Assembly: GCA_011037195.1 (NCBI GenBank)
Contig: JAAEAF010011011.1
Span: 24,026-88,025, forward strand
Direction: 5' to 3'
Length of the DNA: 64,000 nt
DNA from: Triatoma infestans
Taxonomy: Eukaryota > Arthropoda > Insecta > Hemiptera > Reduviidae
In this document: one piece after another, positions 1-11,810 of the stretch
How the letters are laid out: each line of letters opens with the position of its first letter
Numbering within the stretch: the stretch's first letter is position 1
Program-made: the position numbers and the translations under genes
The notes under the pieces: model-generated
The model's input: only the letters and a program-made list of their open reading frames with translations
Database searches by the model: none
What the model was told of the DNA's origin: nothing

Positions 1-504
1 ACAGCACTCATCCTTATGGATGAGTGCAGTGGGTTGTCGCCAGTCTAGGATGCTCAGTGGGGGACCGGACGGAGCTATGAGTAGTGGGATCCGATGTCTT
101 TCACGGATCCCTATCAGGCATCTAGTTGGTTTCCTCACTGGGCATTGTGGTTTAAGGAGACTTCTCTACCCCTTTTGTAGAGTTTGTGAGACAGAGGAGG
201 AAACACCCATGCATCTGATGAAGTGTTTGGCTGTGAGGAGATTAGGTTTAGGACCTTCAGCCGGAATAGGATATCGGTAGAGGATCTTAAGCTATGTCCT
301 TTTAAGGTTTTGGTCCGATTTGTTCGTTCTGTGGTGGGTAAACTTAGATGGGTAAAAGCTGGGACTGGACTTTTGTTCCAGACCCAGTAGTTGTTATTCT
401 TTACGGGTCCATATATGTTATTCTTTACGGGTTGCTATATGGGCCCATGGAGGCTTTGGATAGCGTAGGGTTTCGCCCTCCCCTTCTTTGAATAATAATA
501 ATAA
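1..504 (+). pseudogene. LINE-A copy 1, 3' end (I/R1-group LINE)
   Basis: The window opens inside this element. The reading frame at 20-280 encodes the C-terminal zinc-knuckle region of an RNase H-bearing LINE, with CRVCETEEETPMHL and the run-up GFLTGHCGLRR. The first ~45 bases match those near 30400 in LINE-A copy 3. A short 3' UTR containing a 'tatatgggccca'-type block shared by all four copies ends in (AAT)n at 491-504. A TAA-repeat tail is typical of I-type elements. RT, if present, lies left of the window. The histidine-cysteine spacing is altered (MKCLAVRR instead of MTDCLGCEE), so this copy is decayed. Rep-H sequence follows directly, so it probably inserted into a Rep-H copy. Confidence 0.75.
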
Positions 505-765
505 ACACATTTAAAGGGGCTTTTGGGGGAGCGGTAGAACTATTTTTTCCTCATAGTTGATTATACAATTCCACCATCGAACCCAAATTGATTATAAATA
601 AATAAATTGTCAAAATTTCGAGTTTCAAAAAAAAAAAAGTAAACCGGAAGTGCGTTTTTTTTCTCCGTAATAAACCGACAAATTTCATTAGATGTGGTAT
701 ACTAACTATAAAGTTTGTCAATCATACTTTTGAGTAATGGAGTAAGAGAAAGTTGTATGAGTTTT
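505..765 (+). repeat. Rep-H copy, 3' half
   Basis: Contains the internal-unit text (CATTTAA-G/GGGGGAG, GTAAACCGGAAGTGCG) and the 3' subterminal repeat GTAAGAGAAAGT at 744-755. It starts at the LINE-A tail and degrades into a (TA)n run. No coding potential is evident. Confidence 0.75.
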
Positions 766-788
766 ATATATATATATATATATATATA
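764..788. repeat. (TA)n microsatellite
   Basis: Simple dinucleotide run where a Rep-H 3' hairpin would be expected. Confidence 0.9.
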
Positions 789-799
789 CAGTGATAAAA

Positions 800-1455
800 T
801 GGTAATAATTCCAATTGTAAGTTCCTGTCAAGTTCCTAGATTGAAAATACTATTTTACTCAAATGGATTTGTCAGTTTTCCAATTTTTTTCAAAAACCAA
901 TCCAACGATTTTCTTGAAACTTTAGTATGTCGATACACATACAAAGCACTACAACTTTTATTTAATACATTTCTCCGGGAAAATTCATTTAAAGTGTTTT
1001 GTGGAAGAAAGAGATTAGGTTATGTTTTACTGTGAAGTGCTATACTATTTTAATTTATTATACAATTCTATCATCTAAATAAAATTAAATTCTATCATAT
1101 TAATTAAAATTAAATATGTTGTCAAAATTTTGAGTTTGTAGAAAATCGAATTGACCTGACGTGCATTTTTACTGAAATTATTTCGATTTTCTACGAATTT
1201 ATCCGAATAAACATGGATGGATTTCATTAAATTTGTTATATTTAGGAACATTTTTCCTAGAAAGTTCATTTAAAGAAGTTTTGGGAGAGGGGAAATGTAT
1301 GGTTTCCCCCCCAAAAAAATACCCCAATTGATGTAAATTTGAAGATAAGTGGAAACATTTAGTAAAAAATGGCAAGTATGAAAAAATTGTTACTTGCAAA
1401 TGTGTGTAAAACTGCAGTGACAGAAAGCGTGTGAGTGTTTCACATTTTTTTTTTT
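800..1455 (+). repeat. Rep-H copy
   Basis: Shows the AACGATTTTCTTGAAACTT and ACATACAAAGCACTACAAC blocks, a G-rich block at ~1280-1300, and a 3' terminus at 1425-1450 with the GTGTGAGTGTTTCACA hairpin followed by a T run. Two ~290-bp internal units are visible (CATTTAAAG at ~982 and ~1267). Confidence 0.8.
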
Positions 1456-2594
1456 ATGGAAAAAAAAAGAATCTATTCTTGAATTTTACGAATAATTATT
1501 AAATACTTTGAAAAAAAAAATATTTAAGATTTTAAAAATTTAAAATAAAAATCAAAATAATTATATTTTAAATTCTTTGGCTTCAAATAAATATTTGAAA
1601 ATAAGATAACTGAAATTATTTAAATATATATTTTTCTTATAAAAGAGTGAAAAATTAAAAATACATACTAATCTCATGTCAACATCACATAATATTCTCT
1701 CGGTGCCAGTTCTAGGCGTAAATGTACCGCAACTCCTTTTCAGAGTTAAAACTAAAATAAACATTAACGCATGACCGCTTTTTAAAGGAGCGTATATAAT
1801 TTTTTAAATATGTAGATGTCTTATTTTCGCTTGGCGTGTTAACTAGCGTGGCTGTAGCAAACTAATCCCTGAATTCACCATGTATCCTTTCTTCTAATCT
1901 TTTTATTTTATTAATTTTTTTTTTTTTAGCCTTATCATTATAAAAATAAATTATATATAAAAAATTGAACAAAAACCGAATCCATTCTTGGATATTAAAT
2001 TTAAATACAAACATTAGATGGAAAGATGTTGGAAGAAAAATATTATTTAAATTCTTTATTGAATATTTACAACGGCTGATGTAAATCCGATATAAAGAAA
2101 ACTATGTCATAAACGGCAGTTATTCAATGATAACTCCCATTAGATATCCAGGAGGTCGCGAGGCCAACGGCGCTTCAGCCATCATTGGAGATTATCTGGG
2201 AGTGAGTTTGAAATACGTGGGCTTGGACGAGGGGATTTGGATGGAGGAATAGATGGCTCTGGAATTTTTTTTGTATCAGGATTTTGTGAGATCGTTGACA
2301 AAGAGATCTTCAGTTCCGTATGAATGGGAGTGTTTGGAGACATAAAAAATGGGCGTCAACAATGCAAAGGAGGATTTTCGATTGAATATTTGGTAATGTT
2401 ATTAGTTCTTACCAATAGTTTTTTTTATATATATATAAATGTGTATATCTTTTTGAATAATCTGTCCAAATTTAGTATTATTTTAGATTATTGTTGGCAC
2501 ATTCTTAATATGTTAATACGTGATTGTTTTTGGCTCAACTAACTAACTAATATTACTAATATTAACATTAGCAAAGTCTATTGCAAATAAAAAA
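1456..2594. other. unassigned AT-rich stretch
   Basis: Homopolymer-rich sequence without a convincing frame. The 72-codon frame at 2324-2542 resembles nothing I know and is not called. Segments at ~2150 and ~4470 share a short GGAGGTCGCGAGGC string, possibly from one unclassified repeat. Confidence 0.5.
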
Positions 2595-4030
2595 CCCTTA
2601 AAAGCGAAAAAAGAGTTTCAACAAATAATAAGAATCCTTAGAACGACTCACTTTCCTACCCTCTGGAAATTTTCCTCTATCCGCATGATCCTTAAACCTA
2701 ATCAACCTGTCCATTCCCTTTCTTCTTATCGACCTATCAGCTTACTTCCGTTACTTGGCAAAATTTTTCGTCTCCAAACTTTAATAAATCCACTTTCCTT
2801 CATACCTAACCATCAATTTGGCTTCCGTAACTGTCACTCTACCTTCCATCAAGCACATAGAGTTGTATACATCATCGCTACCTCCCTTGAGCGGAAATAT
2901 TACTACCCGGCAGTTTTTCTTGACATCTGTCAGGCATTCGATCGGGTTTGGTATCGGGGTTTATTATGGAAACTCAAAGGCATCCTTCCCTCCACATACT
3001 ACCTCATCCTTAATAATATCCTTACGATCGCAATTTCCTGGGGTCCAAAGCACTTCCTTTTTCTCTATTACCATCCCGACAGGGGAGCATACTTGCTCCT
3101 CTTTATTGCAACAGTATACACGGCTGATCTCCCATTACATCCCAACACTACCACTTTCACCTTTGCCGACGATATGGCTATCCTTTCCTCTAATAGTGAT
3201 CCCGTCATGGCTACTCGCCATCTTCAAACCCACCTCAATGTCCTCCAACCCTGGCTCCGCAAGTGGAGAATCAAGGTTAATTAACCCAAATCCAAACACA
3301 TAGTCTTCACCTTAAACCGAAAAACCCTTCCCGCAATTCAATTTAACTATAATTTTCTCCAATTGTAACCCAAATTCGCTATCTCGGACTCCACCTAGAT
3401 AGACGATTAACACGGAAACCTCATACTCGACTCAAACGAAATGAACTAAATTACCGATACAGAATGCTAAAGAAACTACTAAACAAAAGCTCAAAATTAA
3501 CACTTCACAACAAAACACAACTGTACAGTTCTCTACTAGCTCCTATTTGGACATACGGACTCGAATTATACGGGACTGCCAAAAACACAAACCTGTATCG
3601 CATTCAATCCCTACAGTCCAAAATCCTACACACCATCGTCAATGCTCCCTTCTACGTCTCTAACCTCACTATCCACACTGACCTAAAAATTCCTTTCGTC
3701 TCCACTTTACCAAATCCCGTAATCTCCAATTATCTTCTCATTCCAATCCCGTAATCCAAGCCCTCTGTACTTCCACTCTCCCACAAACCCGCCAAGACGA
3801 CAAAGGCGTCGATGGCCGCGCGACCATGCGACCATCTAAAATACATAACGACGGCTGGCTTGAAATACAGTCGTACACACTAAGGCCTATGGCGTATTAC
3901 GACTTACTATCACTGGATAGCCGTCGTTCACAACTTCAAGCCAGGGTGTGCGCGCTAGTGCATACTTTTCTGTTTTACTTGTTGCATGGTTACTGTGCAG
4001 CTGTAAAAATCTTTAAAAAAAAAATAGAAA
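2595..4030 (+). pseudogene. Jockey-clade LINE, RT domain to 3' end, decayed
   Basis: Frames at ~2600-3284, 3464-3754 and 3760-4000 together give a Jockey-type reverse transcriptase. In order they show YRPISLLPLLGK, FLDICQAFDRVW (first catalytic Asp), YTADLPLHP, FADDMAILSS (catalytic Asp pair), then the post-RT block SLLAPIWTYGLELYGTAKN and HTDLKIPF. The segment between ~3030 and 3110, where the GVPQG motif belongs, is frameshifted, and a stop follows KWRIKVN. The EN domain and ORF1 are missing on the 5' side (truncation near 2595). An A-rich stretch near 4015 may be the tail. The copy cannot be active. A second, shorter relative lies at 52090-52965. Confidence 0.85.
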
Positions 4031-5109
4031 AATTATGTGTTATTGTCTCAAATACTAACGAAAATTTGGTTACTCCAAATGGACTGTTTATGTAATATTT
4101 TGAATATAAAGAAGAATATTATTACTCTTGAAAATGGTCAAGCTAGTTTGCCGAAACTTAGAGCCTTTTTCTATATTTGTTTAAAAACAATATATAATTT
4201 TTCAATTAAAAAAAAAAAAACACGCATAATGGAAAATAAATTTGTAAGGCTGAAGTATTGTTTCAACAAATCATTTCTGGATTGTTTCTAGAATTTTCAA
4301 AAATTAAGAAGAAATTGATAAAAAAAAAAAAAAAATTATTAGCCAATGGTTGTGATTATATTAAGGTGACTAGTTAACGCAATGAATGGAATTGGAATCT
4401 GTTTGTAAGAGGCACTCTTCTTGTCATGCCCTGACACTAGGAGGTGCAGTGGAACTGGTTTTGTTAACGGAGGTCGCGAGGCTCACCAATTTACTACGTC
4501 TTGTATATCTATCTCTCTGACTGCAGGCTCTCCTCTGGGTTTCAATTTCTGGACAATCCACCTCCATTCATTCAGTTTTCTTATACATATCTACTTCATT
4601 CAAAAGTTTAATTTTGTTTTAATTTTTTTTTTTTTCCTCTATCCAAATCCTAAACAACCTATACGAAATAATTCTATAACATTAAAATAATTTTAATTGG
4701 CTGTCGAATTTTCTTCAAACAGTCCATATGACACCGCTTCCATCAAACCCTGGAAAAACTGGTTTATTGATATAAACCTTGGTTAAATTGGAGATTAGAT
4801 GTAAACCTAATATTTTAGCACCCGCCAAAATCTAGGTAAAATCAAATTTATTTGTTAAGAAAAATATTAAAGAATAGATTAATTTCTGTGAAGTAAACAT
4901 TCCAAATTTAAAGGAAAATCGGTGAATTCTGGTGTGAAGTACTCTATATACAGATGGTAGTTGATGGGGGTGCTTAGAAGCCTTGGGCAGGTGGAAACAA
5001 AAAGTGTTTGCACTGTAATCCAGCAGAGAGCGTCCAAAATTTTATATGAACTCAAACAATATTTAAAATGTGAACGATATAGATATCACTAGAAAATACA
5101 ATAATATAC
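4031..5109. other. unassigned; faint Rep-H terminus near 4930
   Basis: Mostly AT-rich, with several A/T homopolymers. A weak match to the Rep-H end (TCTGGTGTGAAGTACTC) sits at ~4928. Nothing else is recognised. Confidence 0.4.
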
Positions 5110-5440
5110 AATAATAGAAGATACCACTACAATAATTTTACTGGAAAAAGTAATTTCTTTTTTTGTGGTTTTTGAGAAAATGCCCGCCCTCGCCACCCCC
5201 CCAAACTCAAAAACTTATTCTGTAAAGTCGTACTTCCGAGATTAACTGATTTTCTTAAAATTCTTTTGAAAAAAAAAAACAAAAATTCGTAAAAAACTGA
5301 AAAATAAAAGTTTTTAGTAAAGTCGTACTTCCGATTGATGAATTTTGTCTGAAACCTTGCTGTCAAATGCGGTAGTGGTATCTAAACGGAATATCAAGTA
5401 TGAGCTAAAATATCTCCTTTTTCGCACAACTTTTAACACC
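5110..5440 (-). repeat. Rep-H copy, degenerate
   Basis: The AGTAAAGTCGTACTTCCG block occurs twice (~5222 and ~5317), followed by CTAAACGGAATATCAAGT, with a C-rich block near 5190-5205. Ends are not clear. Confidence 0.65.
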
Positions 5441-5571
5441 TTTTTAACAAAAATGGATTTCTGTTGTCTCCTGATAGCTCACCGCCCACCATACCATAAC
5501 GAAACTCAGATGATGCCTCTTTTAATACAAGCAATCACTTCCTGTGCGTCTCTAAGGTGCACGTACCCTAG

Positions 5572-5799
5572 TTTTTTTTTTAATTAAGGCCCGTCAACAT
5601 CTATGGTCAATGGGCGCCCGGAGGCTACTCAGTGCACTGCCGGCTTCTGGACAGTGTTCTCTCGTTACAGACAACACTGTTCATCACCGGACCGTGAGCT
5701 GTAGGAGCTTCTAGAAAGAAAAAATCTAAGGGCAGTACACGAACCCGGGTCTTCCGCGTGGGAGGCCAGAGCGCTAACCACTAAGCTAATCCCTTCCCT
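5572..5799 (-). repeat. SINE-T copy 1 (tRNA-derived SINE)
   Basis: On the minus strand the 5' end reads like a tRNA with a Pol III box A-like TAGCTTAGTGG and box B-like GGTTCGTGTAC (mutated). A family-specific body and an A-rich 3' end (TTAATTAAAAAAAA) follow. It is flanked by an 8-bp target duplication, TACCCTAG, at 5564-5571 and 5800-5807, which marks a retroposed insertion. Confidence 0.85.
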
Positions 5800-5844
5800 T
5801 ACCCTAGGTCGTTTACAATTTTTTTAATTTAGTAAATTTTTTTT

Positions 5845-5890
5845 TAAATTGTAGAGAAAGCTGTGTGAGTGTTTCACACTAGGTTTTTTT
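5845..5890 (+). repeat. Rep-H 3' terminus, solo
   Basis: GTAGAGAAAGC followed by the hairpin GTGTGAGTGTTTCACAC and a T run. Only the terminal ~40 bases are present. Confidence 0.7.
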
Positions 5891-5929
5891 TTTTTCTTCA
5901 ACTTGGAATGCTAATTGTACATATCTTCT

Positions 5930-6385
5930 TTCTTTCTGGAGCGGTACAGTACTGAAAAGACCTGGGCCTCCTCAACTAACTTTCTCCATTGCTCTCGTGA
6001 TGGCTCTCAAACGCCATCTTCGTACACCCATGCTTTTCAGGTCCGCCTCTACATCATCGAGCCACCTCATACGAGGCCTCCCTCGATGACGTCGACCCCT
6101 GGAAGTGCCATAAAGCATCCGGGCAAGCGTTCCGGTTCCATCCGCTCCACATGACCCAACCACCTAAGGCGTCCTTGCTTAATAAGGCTACTAGGTCCTG
6201 GTATAAATCTTTTAACTGTTCATTCGACCTAATCCTCCACCGATCTCACTCCTTCACTGGCCCGTTAATCTTTCTGAGGATCTTCCTCTCCCAGACATTC
6301 AGAGCCCGTTCGACTTCTCTGGTCAATACCCACGTCTCATTTCCATATATAACTACTACTCTTAATTGCACATATACTTCACATT
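5930..6385 (-). pseudogene. RTE-like LINE, C-terminal relic
   Basis: Read from 6385 down, the minus strand gives VVVYGNETWVLT, ALNVWERKILRKI, an arginine/tryptophan region, then GRRHRGRPRMRWLDDVEADL. This is the usual end of RTE-type pol proteins (NETW...R.L..I.GP, GRP..RW.D.V..DL). At least one frameshift separates the parts and the RT core is missing. The fragment encodes no usable protein. Confidence 0.75.
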
Positions 6386-7595
6386 ATTAACTTTTTTCTC
6401 CCTCTCCCCCCAAAAAACTTTATAGGGGGAGAGGGAGAAACAGAAGGTTCTGTGGAATTTTTTGACGTTAAATTTCAAATATTATATGAAGTTGGTTCAA
6501 CGTTATTGGACCTCTCCACTAAACTACATTGTTCACACCTGCTATGGTTGGTCCCTCTCTACAATTAATAGAATATATTTATTGATATAATATTGTTACA
6601 ATTATTTCATTATTAGTAACACTGTGTTTGTTTTTTAAAGTCTGGTGAATAGTTGTAGACCAAAAAATGAATAAATAAACAAGAGTGTAAAAGTCGGCGT
6701 GCTGTGACATAGGTAAAGCCCCGGTGGTGCTTTGTGAGACCCATATTATCTGTTACAGTCGTTAGGCATTGTACTTGGGCCACGTTTAGATGCTATCTCT
6801 CAAGCGCTCTATCCTTAGGTGCAAAAACAAATTCCCATCGACTAAAGTAAATGCACTACAAAATTTACACAACTAACTTTTATATTATTTGCTTACATTT
6901 TACAATGTATATTATTGTTTTTATTTAATCATCACTATATATAAGCCTGCTAACAAGCAAAAAGGAAGTATTAATAAGGTCACCTTAGTCCTGCCATAAA
7001 TACTGGAACAAAAGTTCACTCAAGGGTTACAAAGGTTATACTGTATATATCGGTATCTAGTTAGTCGACTTTGTATCTACCTTATCCGTTTAAATGCTAG
7101 TCAGTATAAATTTTTTTTATTCATTTCAATTAACATGGGAGTGGGATGACAAAGAAAACTACTATAATTACCTCTTCATAACGTGGGCACTAATCAGTTT
7201 CTCAAATTTTTGCGATAGTTCACGTTCCATGTGTTTCTTTATCCGTACCATTAACAGGTACAGCGAAACTTTCGTCTTTAAACGTTCGTCCCTGTTATGG
7301 GGCGTTATCGTACACTTTTTATTTTTTTTTTAATTACAACTTTACATAGTAGTGAGGATTTTAATTGTATACCTGAACGGCCTTATGTGGAGGGCTCCAT
7401 ATGCTAAAACCAACTTCTGTGTAAAAAAGTTTAAACTAACTGACACTATTGTACTCACTTGTGGACTGTAATCCCTTCTTGTACCTGCCTGGGTAGGTAT
7501 TTGTTCTACCATCTGTATATTATTTATTTTAAGATAAATGAGTAAAATTTTATGTTTTAAGAAATGATTTTTATTAATATATAATTCTATAAACG
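6386..7595. other. unassigned AT-rich stretch
   Basis: I see no element ends or protein similarity. The frame at 7094-7333 is T-rich and probably fortuitous. Confidence 0.4.
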
Positions 7596-7630
7596 TAAGA
7601 AGTAAGAGAAAGTCGTGTGAGTGTTTAAAC
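7596..7630 (+). repeat. Rep-H 3' terminus fragment
   Basis: AAGTAAGAGAAAGTCGTGTGAGTG, the 3' subterminal repeat with half of the hairpin. It directly precedes another Rep-H copy. Confidence 0.7.
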
Positions 7631-7639
7631 CATATTTAT

Positions 7640-8360
7640 TTTTACTTTCAGTTACTCCTAGTAAGAACCAGCAGTGCCACTTTACTGAATGTTTTTTTTT
7701 CTTCCTTTTTGGCGATTTTTTTCAAAAATGGCTCCAACGATTTTCATCGAACTTATATCGAACGATATATCAACTACAAAGAGCTACAACATTTACTAAA
7801 AACATTTCTCTGGAAAATTCATTTAAGGGCACTTTTTGAGGAGAGGTGGAGTTATGTTTTCCTATTAAGTGCTATTACAATTTTCTATACAATTCTATTA
7901 TCCAAATAATATTAGTTAGAATTAATATGTTTTTTTAATTCCGAGTATGAATAAATATCGGATGACTGAAATATGTGTTTTTATTGAAAAGTATTTTTCA
8001 GTTTTCTGCTCCAACAGATTTCTTTAAAATTAGCAATGTGAACGACACATACCAAGAGCCACAACTTTTATTTGAAACATGTTTCCTAGTAAACTCATCG
8101 AAAGCGGCTTTTGAGGAAGCGGTAAATTTATTTTTTCCTCATACTTGATTATACAATTCTACATCGAAACAAAATTAATTATAAATAAATAAATTGCCAA
8201 AAAAAAGCATATAAAAAAAATTAGTAAACCGGAAGTGCGTTTTTTCTATTTTCACCGTAATAAACCAACGAATTATATTAGATGTGGTATACTAAGTATA
8301 AAGTTTGTCAATCACAATTTTGAAAACTGGAGTAAGAGAAAGTTGTATGAGTTATATATA
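7640..8360 (+). repeat. Rep-H copy with two internal units
   Basis: Starts TTTTACTTTCAGTTACTCC, lacks the usual 'gtttt-GGTCCCC' 5' segment, and carries two ~260-bp internal units (consensus text near 7937 and 8197). It ends with GGAGTAAGAGAAAGTTGTATGAG at 8332-8350. The frames 7621-7839 and 7709-7909 lie inside and are products of the repeat. Confidence 0.8.
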
Positions 8361-8955
8361 AACAATGATATAATGTTATTAATTATTGCCTAATATTATT
8401 AAATATGTTATTTAAGATAAGTGAAAGCAGTGAATCATAATAATTTATATTTGGCTTAAATTATATATGTTTCTAAATTGAATGTTACGGCAGGATGTGA
8501 TAGCCAGTTTACGGTAGGGATAGAATGCTGACAAACAAGAGATGCCACACACGGACCAATTTCACGGACATCACACACTCGAATCGACCGTGAAACGTGT
8601 TTTACAAATACTAGGACTTTAAACTACGCATGCTGTATAACCATGTTGGAAACCTTCCATATTGATATATATATTTGTCAAGAAGAGTCAGTCGGTCTTA
8701 ATTTACCATTTCTCTAATAACACAAAATTACACATCAGTTCAAATCCTTTTCCCATCTATTTATTCTAAGTTTTCTTTTGACATATCAATCAACTTGAAA
8801 TCCTTTTAAATCTTTGCGAGAGTTGAAATTTCATTGAATATACCTGATAGTGGTCCCACATATAATGAATATGGGTATCGATAAATCTTTGGTCAGAGCC
8901 ATTCAGGTTATGTACTACTAACAGGATGCCTATAAAATTAAAATGGGATACTGGG
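8361..8955. other. unassigned
   Basis: AT-rich, with no recognisable element. It may hold the unplaced 3' flank or TIR of the following minus-strand mariner. Confidence 0.35.
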
Positions 8956-10219
8956 TTATTGCATGTCTTCAGCACTGTTCAAGATCTACCATAGAAAGTA
9001 ATGGAAAATTGGAATAAGTAATGTGAAAGAATGGGAATTCCCATATTTTTAAATGATATTGTAATGAACGGAAGAGATAAAACTGTGATTGAGCAGGATC
9101 ATGGGAATAGGAAAGATAGGAATAAGAGGACATACCCGTTAAGCTCCTTGAATTCTCTAGTATGTCAAGATGTGTGTGGTTTGGCATTTTCGTCCTGGAA
9201 AACCATCGCTTTTCGATTGACTAAAGCAGGTCTTCTGTCTTTTTGAAAGACAGACTTCAGTTTATCTAGCTGACGACAATATTTAATAAGATTAATGGTT
9301 TCATTGTTGCGGAGCAGTTTGTAGAAGAGAAACAACCCGACAATTCCACCAAATGAATAGCGAAACGTTTTTTAGGGTGCAAAACAGGCTTTAACGTCGA
9401 TTGACCAGGCCCACTTCTTAATGGCCAGCATTTAGATCTCAGTGCATTGTTGGATCCATTGCCGGATCTATTTTGTAGAGTCTGTGAGACCGAGGAGGAA
9501 ACACCCATTCATCTTATGACTGATTGCCAGGGTTGTGAGGAAATTAGGTTCAGACCTATGGTCGGAACAGGATATCTGTGGAAGAGCTTGGGCTATTTTC
9601 CCTTAAGGTTATTGTCCGATTTGTTCGGAATGCGGTGAATCTTGGATGGATTAGACCAGGGTCTGGATATTTGTTCTAGATCCGGTTTGTTGTTTTTCTT
9701 CGGGTAGCTATATGGGCCCAGTGGGGCTTTGGATAGCTTAGGGTTTGGTCCTTCCCTACAGATAAATAATTTATTGAATCCATTTTCATCTCCCATAAAC
9801 CGGCGAACAAAAAATGTAGAGTACGGCAACCTGTGACCTGAGACATTTTGTTTTCTTCGCTTAGGTGTGGCACTCTAGAATCCAACTTGGAAACACATGC
9901 CAACTTTTTCTTCTGATGAAATGCTGTTGATATGTCATAGCTTAGCCTTCTAGTGATCTCCTGCGTGTTATTCAAGGATTTTCCGGTGATCATATCTTGA
10001 AAAGATATAATATCATCAACCTCATTAGCCTGACTAGGTTGGTCTTCCAAATAGAAATTTTCTTGCCAAAATTTTGGAAACCACCGATTTTACGATAATT
10101 TTTGAAGGAGAATCACCCCCTCCGTGAACATCTCGCATATTTTTTAATTTTGGCACATTCCAACCATTCTGAAACTCATACTGCATGATTTGTCTAAAAT
10201 GTACCTTTTTAACACTCAT
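8956..10219 (-). pseudogene. mariner-like transposase relic, split by LINE-A copy 2
   Basis: On the minus strand, starting at ATG 10219, the frame gives MSVKKVHFRQIMQYEFQNGW (first helix-turn-helix), then EDQPSQANEVDD and VSKLDSRVPHLSEENK (the WVPHxL linker motif, with W lost), up to ~9772. After the LINE-A insertion the frame resumes at ~9440 with STLKPVLHPKK, then FQDENAKPHTS (second catalytic Asp region) and YSHDPAQSQFYLFRSL, the counterpart of YSPDLAPSDYHLFRSL. In that last motif the expected catalytic Asp reads Q/S. Several frameshifts and stops occur. TIRs were not located. It is a different lineage from the intact mariner at 11811. Confidence 0.8.
9447..9770 (+). pseudogene. LINE-A copy 2, 3' end inserted in mariner
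   Basis: Encodes CRVCETEEETPIHLMTDCQG with the CX2C...H...C knuckle, followed by the shared 3' UTR block and a degenerate ATAAATAAT tail. It interrupts the minus-strand mariner coding region, whose two halves lie on either side, so LINE-A inserted after the mariner. Confidence 0.8.
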
Positions 10220-11351
10220 ATTTGTTAGTTCTATTAAGATTTCGTATCAGGATGTCCCGCATGATCCTATAATAATATATATATATATATTTTAGATATA
10301 TAGATGATCATATGATTTCTATTAACAGTAGTAAGAGAAAATCGTCTCACCAAATTTTTTTTTATACCCAAGACAAATACTCAATTTCGAAAATTTGAAG
10401 AGTATGGTAAAATTTATAAATATCAAAGTTTTGTAAATAAAACATCCACAAGAAGAAATAGAAATGAAGAGATTGGTAAATTAGGTACATAAAGAATAGA
10501 TTCAATTACTCTGGCGCCATACCTTGGGAAGACCTCGTTAGGTCATTAATAGATAAGGCGCAGTTAATCGGCACCAAGGAATCAATCATGTAATTATGGG
10601 TGAGGAGTAGTAAAAGCTAAGTGTTGTGTTAGTTGGTACGAAGATGTTTTGCGCGTACGTATGTAACTAACAGTGCAGGAGTGTTCGTGGACACAGCTGT
10701 AGAGGAGACCACCTTGTGTATCTTACCTAATTATACTTTCTTTAATAGCTCTGCGCAAGCTCGTAACTTCTCACTCCGTCTCTTACACATAGTCAATCTC
10801 TCTCTCTCTGTTATTCTCCTAGGGAAGCCCCAGTCCAGCTCGGCCCCGCCCGCCATCCCACGTAGCCTCTCCTCTCTTTCTTCTCATACTATCTCTCTCA
10901 AGTCCATTCTCACAAATTTGCTTAACTGCTATACAGTGTTCTCCCAGAAAGACCGTATTGCCAGAGGCGATCCTTACATCTGTCTACGTTGCTCAGCCAC
11001 TAGATCCCACCAGCTTGTTTAGACCTAAATATTGTTTGTTTTTTCATTAATTTATTATTTTTTTTATGCTTTATATTTATTATTCTTTTATCATTCATTC
11101 ATATTACCATAATCTAAACAGGAACACGATTAAAAATTTTTTTTTTTTGTTGTTAGTGTGCGTAAAAAAAAATGTTTACTATAATTATTTAATCATTGAT
11201 AATACATAAAACCTATAATTTTAAGTAACTGGAGTAGATTTAAACATTCGTTAATCATGAAAGTAATATTTCTAATAAACAATTCCAGTATTAATGGAAC
11301 AATGAATAAACTGAGAACTCCATGGATTCTTATAACGAAAAAAAAACCCAT
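10220..11351. other. unassigned; (AT)n at ~10267-10290
   Basis: A weak Rep-H terminus (AGTAAGAGAAAATCGTCTCACC) lies at ~10329. The 129-codon frame at 10633-11022 is serine/leucine-rich with one CX2C pair (YICLRCSA). I do not recognise it and would not call it a gene on this evidence. Confidence 0.4.
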
Positions 11352-11808
11352 TTTGTATGTGAAATACTAACACGACTTTCGTCTTACTCCAAAGTAATAA
11401 AATTTAATTAAGATATTTTCTTTGAAAATTGCAAAGTTTACAATGTTTAAAAATGTTTCAAAATAAAAGTGAAAGTTTCTGTGCCGTGAACATTGCAAGT
11501 TCAACAAAATTCGTTGCAACCTTTTTCGAAAAAACAAACAATTATGTAGGTGGTAAAACTATATATTATACTGAAGTGGTACTTTAGAGGTAAGCATGAC
11601 GCTACTGTTCCCCCCCTCTAGAACCCCCCAAAAATCCCTTTTCCCAGGAAAATGTTCCGAATAAAAGTGATAGGTATTTATGTGTGTAGATAGTATACGA
11701 AATAAAGTTGCCCTTGCGATTGATATATTTTATAGTGTATTTGTTTTTATGGAGAAAATCGTGAAAAATTGAAAAAAACTGTTCACTAATAACACATTTC
11801 CCGTATAC
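11352..11808 (-). repeat. Rep-H copy (3' part), split by mariner
   Basis: The copy's 3' hairpin end is at ~11352-11385 (plus-strand GTGAAATACTAACACGAC). It continues to the TA where the mariner inserted and resumes at 13077. Counting C-rich blocks near 11605, 13135 and 13390, the whole copy has three internal units. Confidence 0.8.
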
Positions 11809-11810
11809 TA

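Noticed and set aside
764..788. TA-rich run as a promoter TATA region
   Set aside because: Simple repeat with no gene downstream.
10633..11022. 129-codon frame with one CX2C pair
   Set aside because: No family resemblance, Ser/Leu-rich composition, no supporting signals; kept only as a note.
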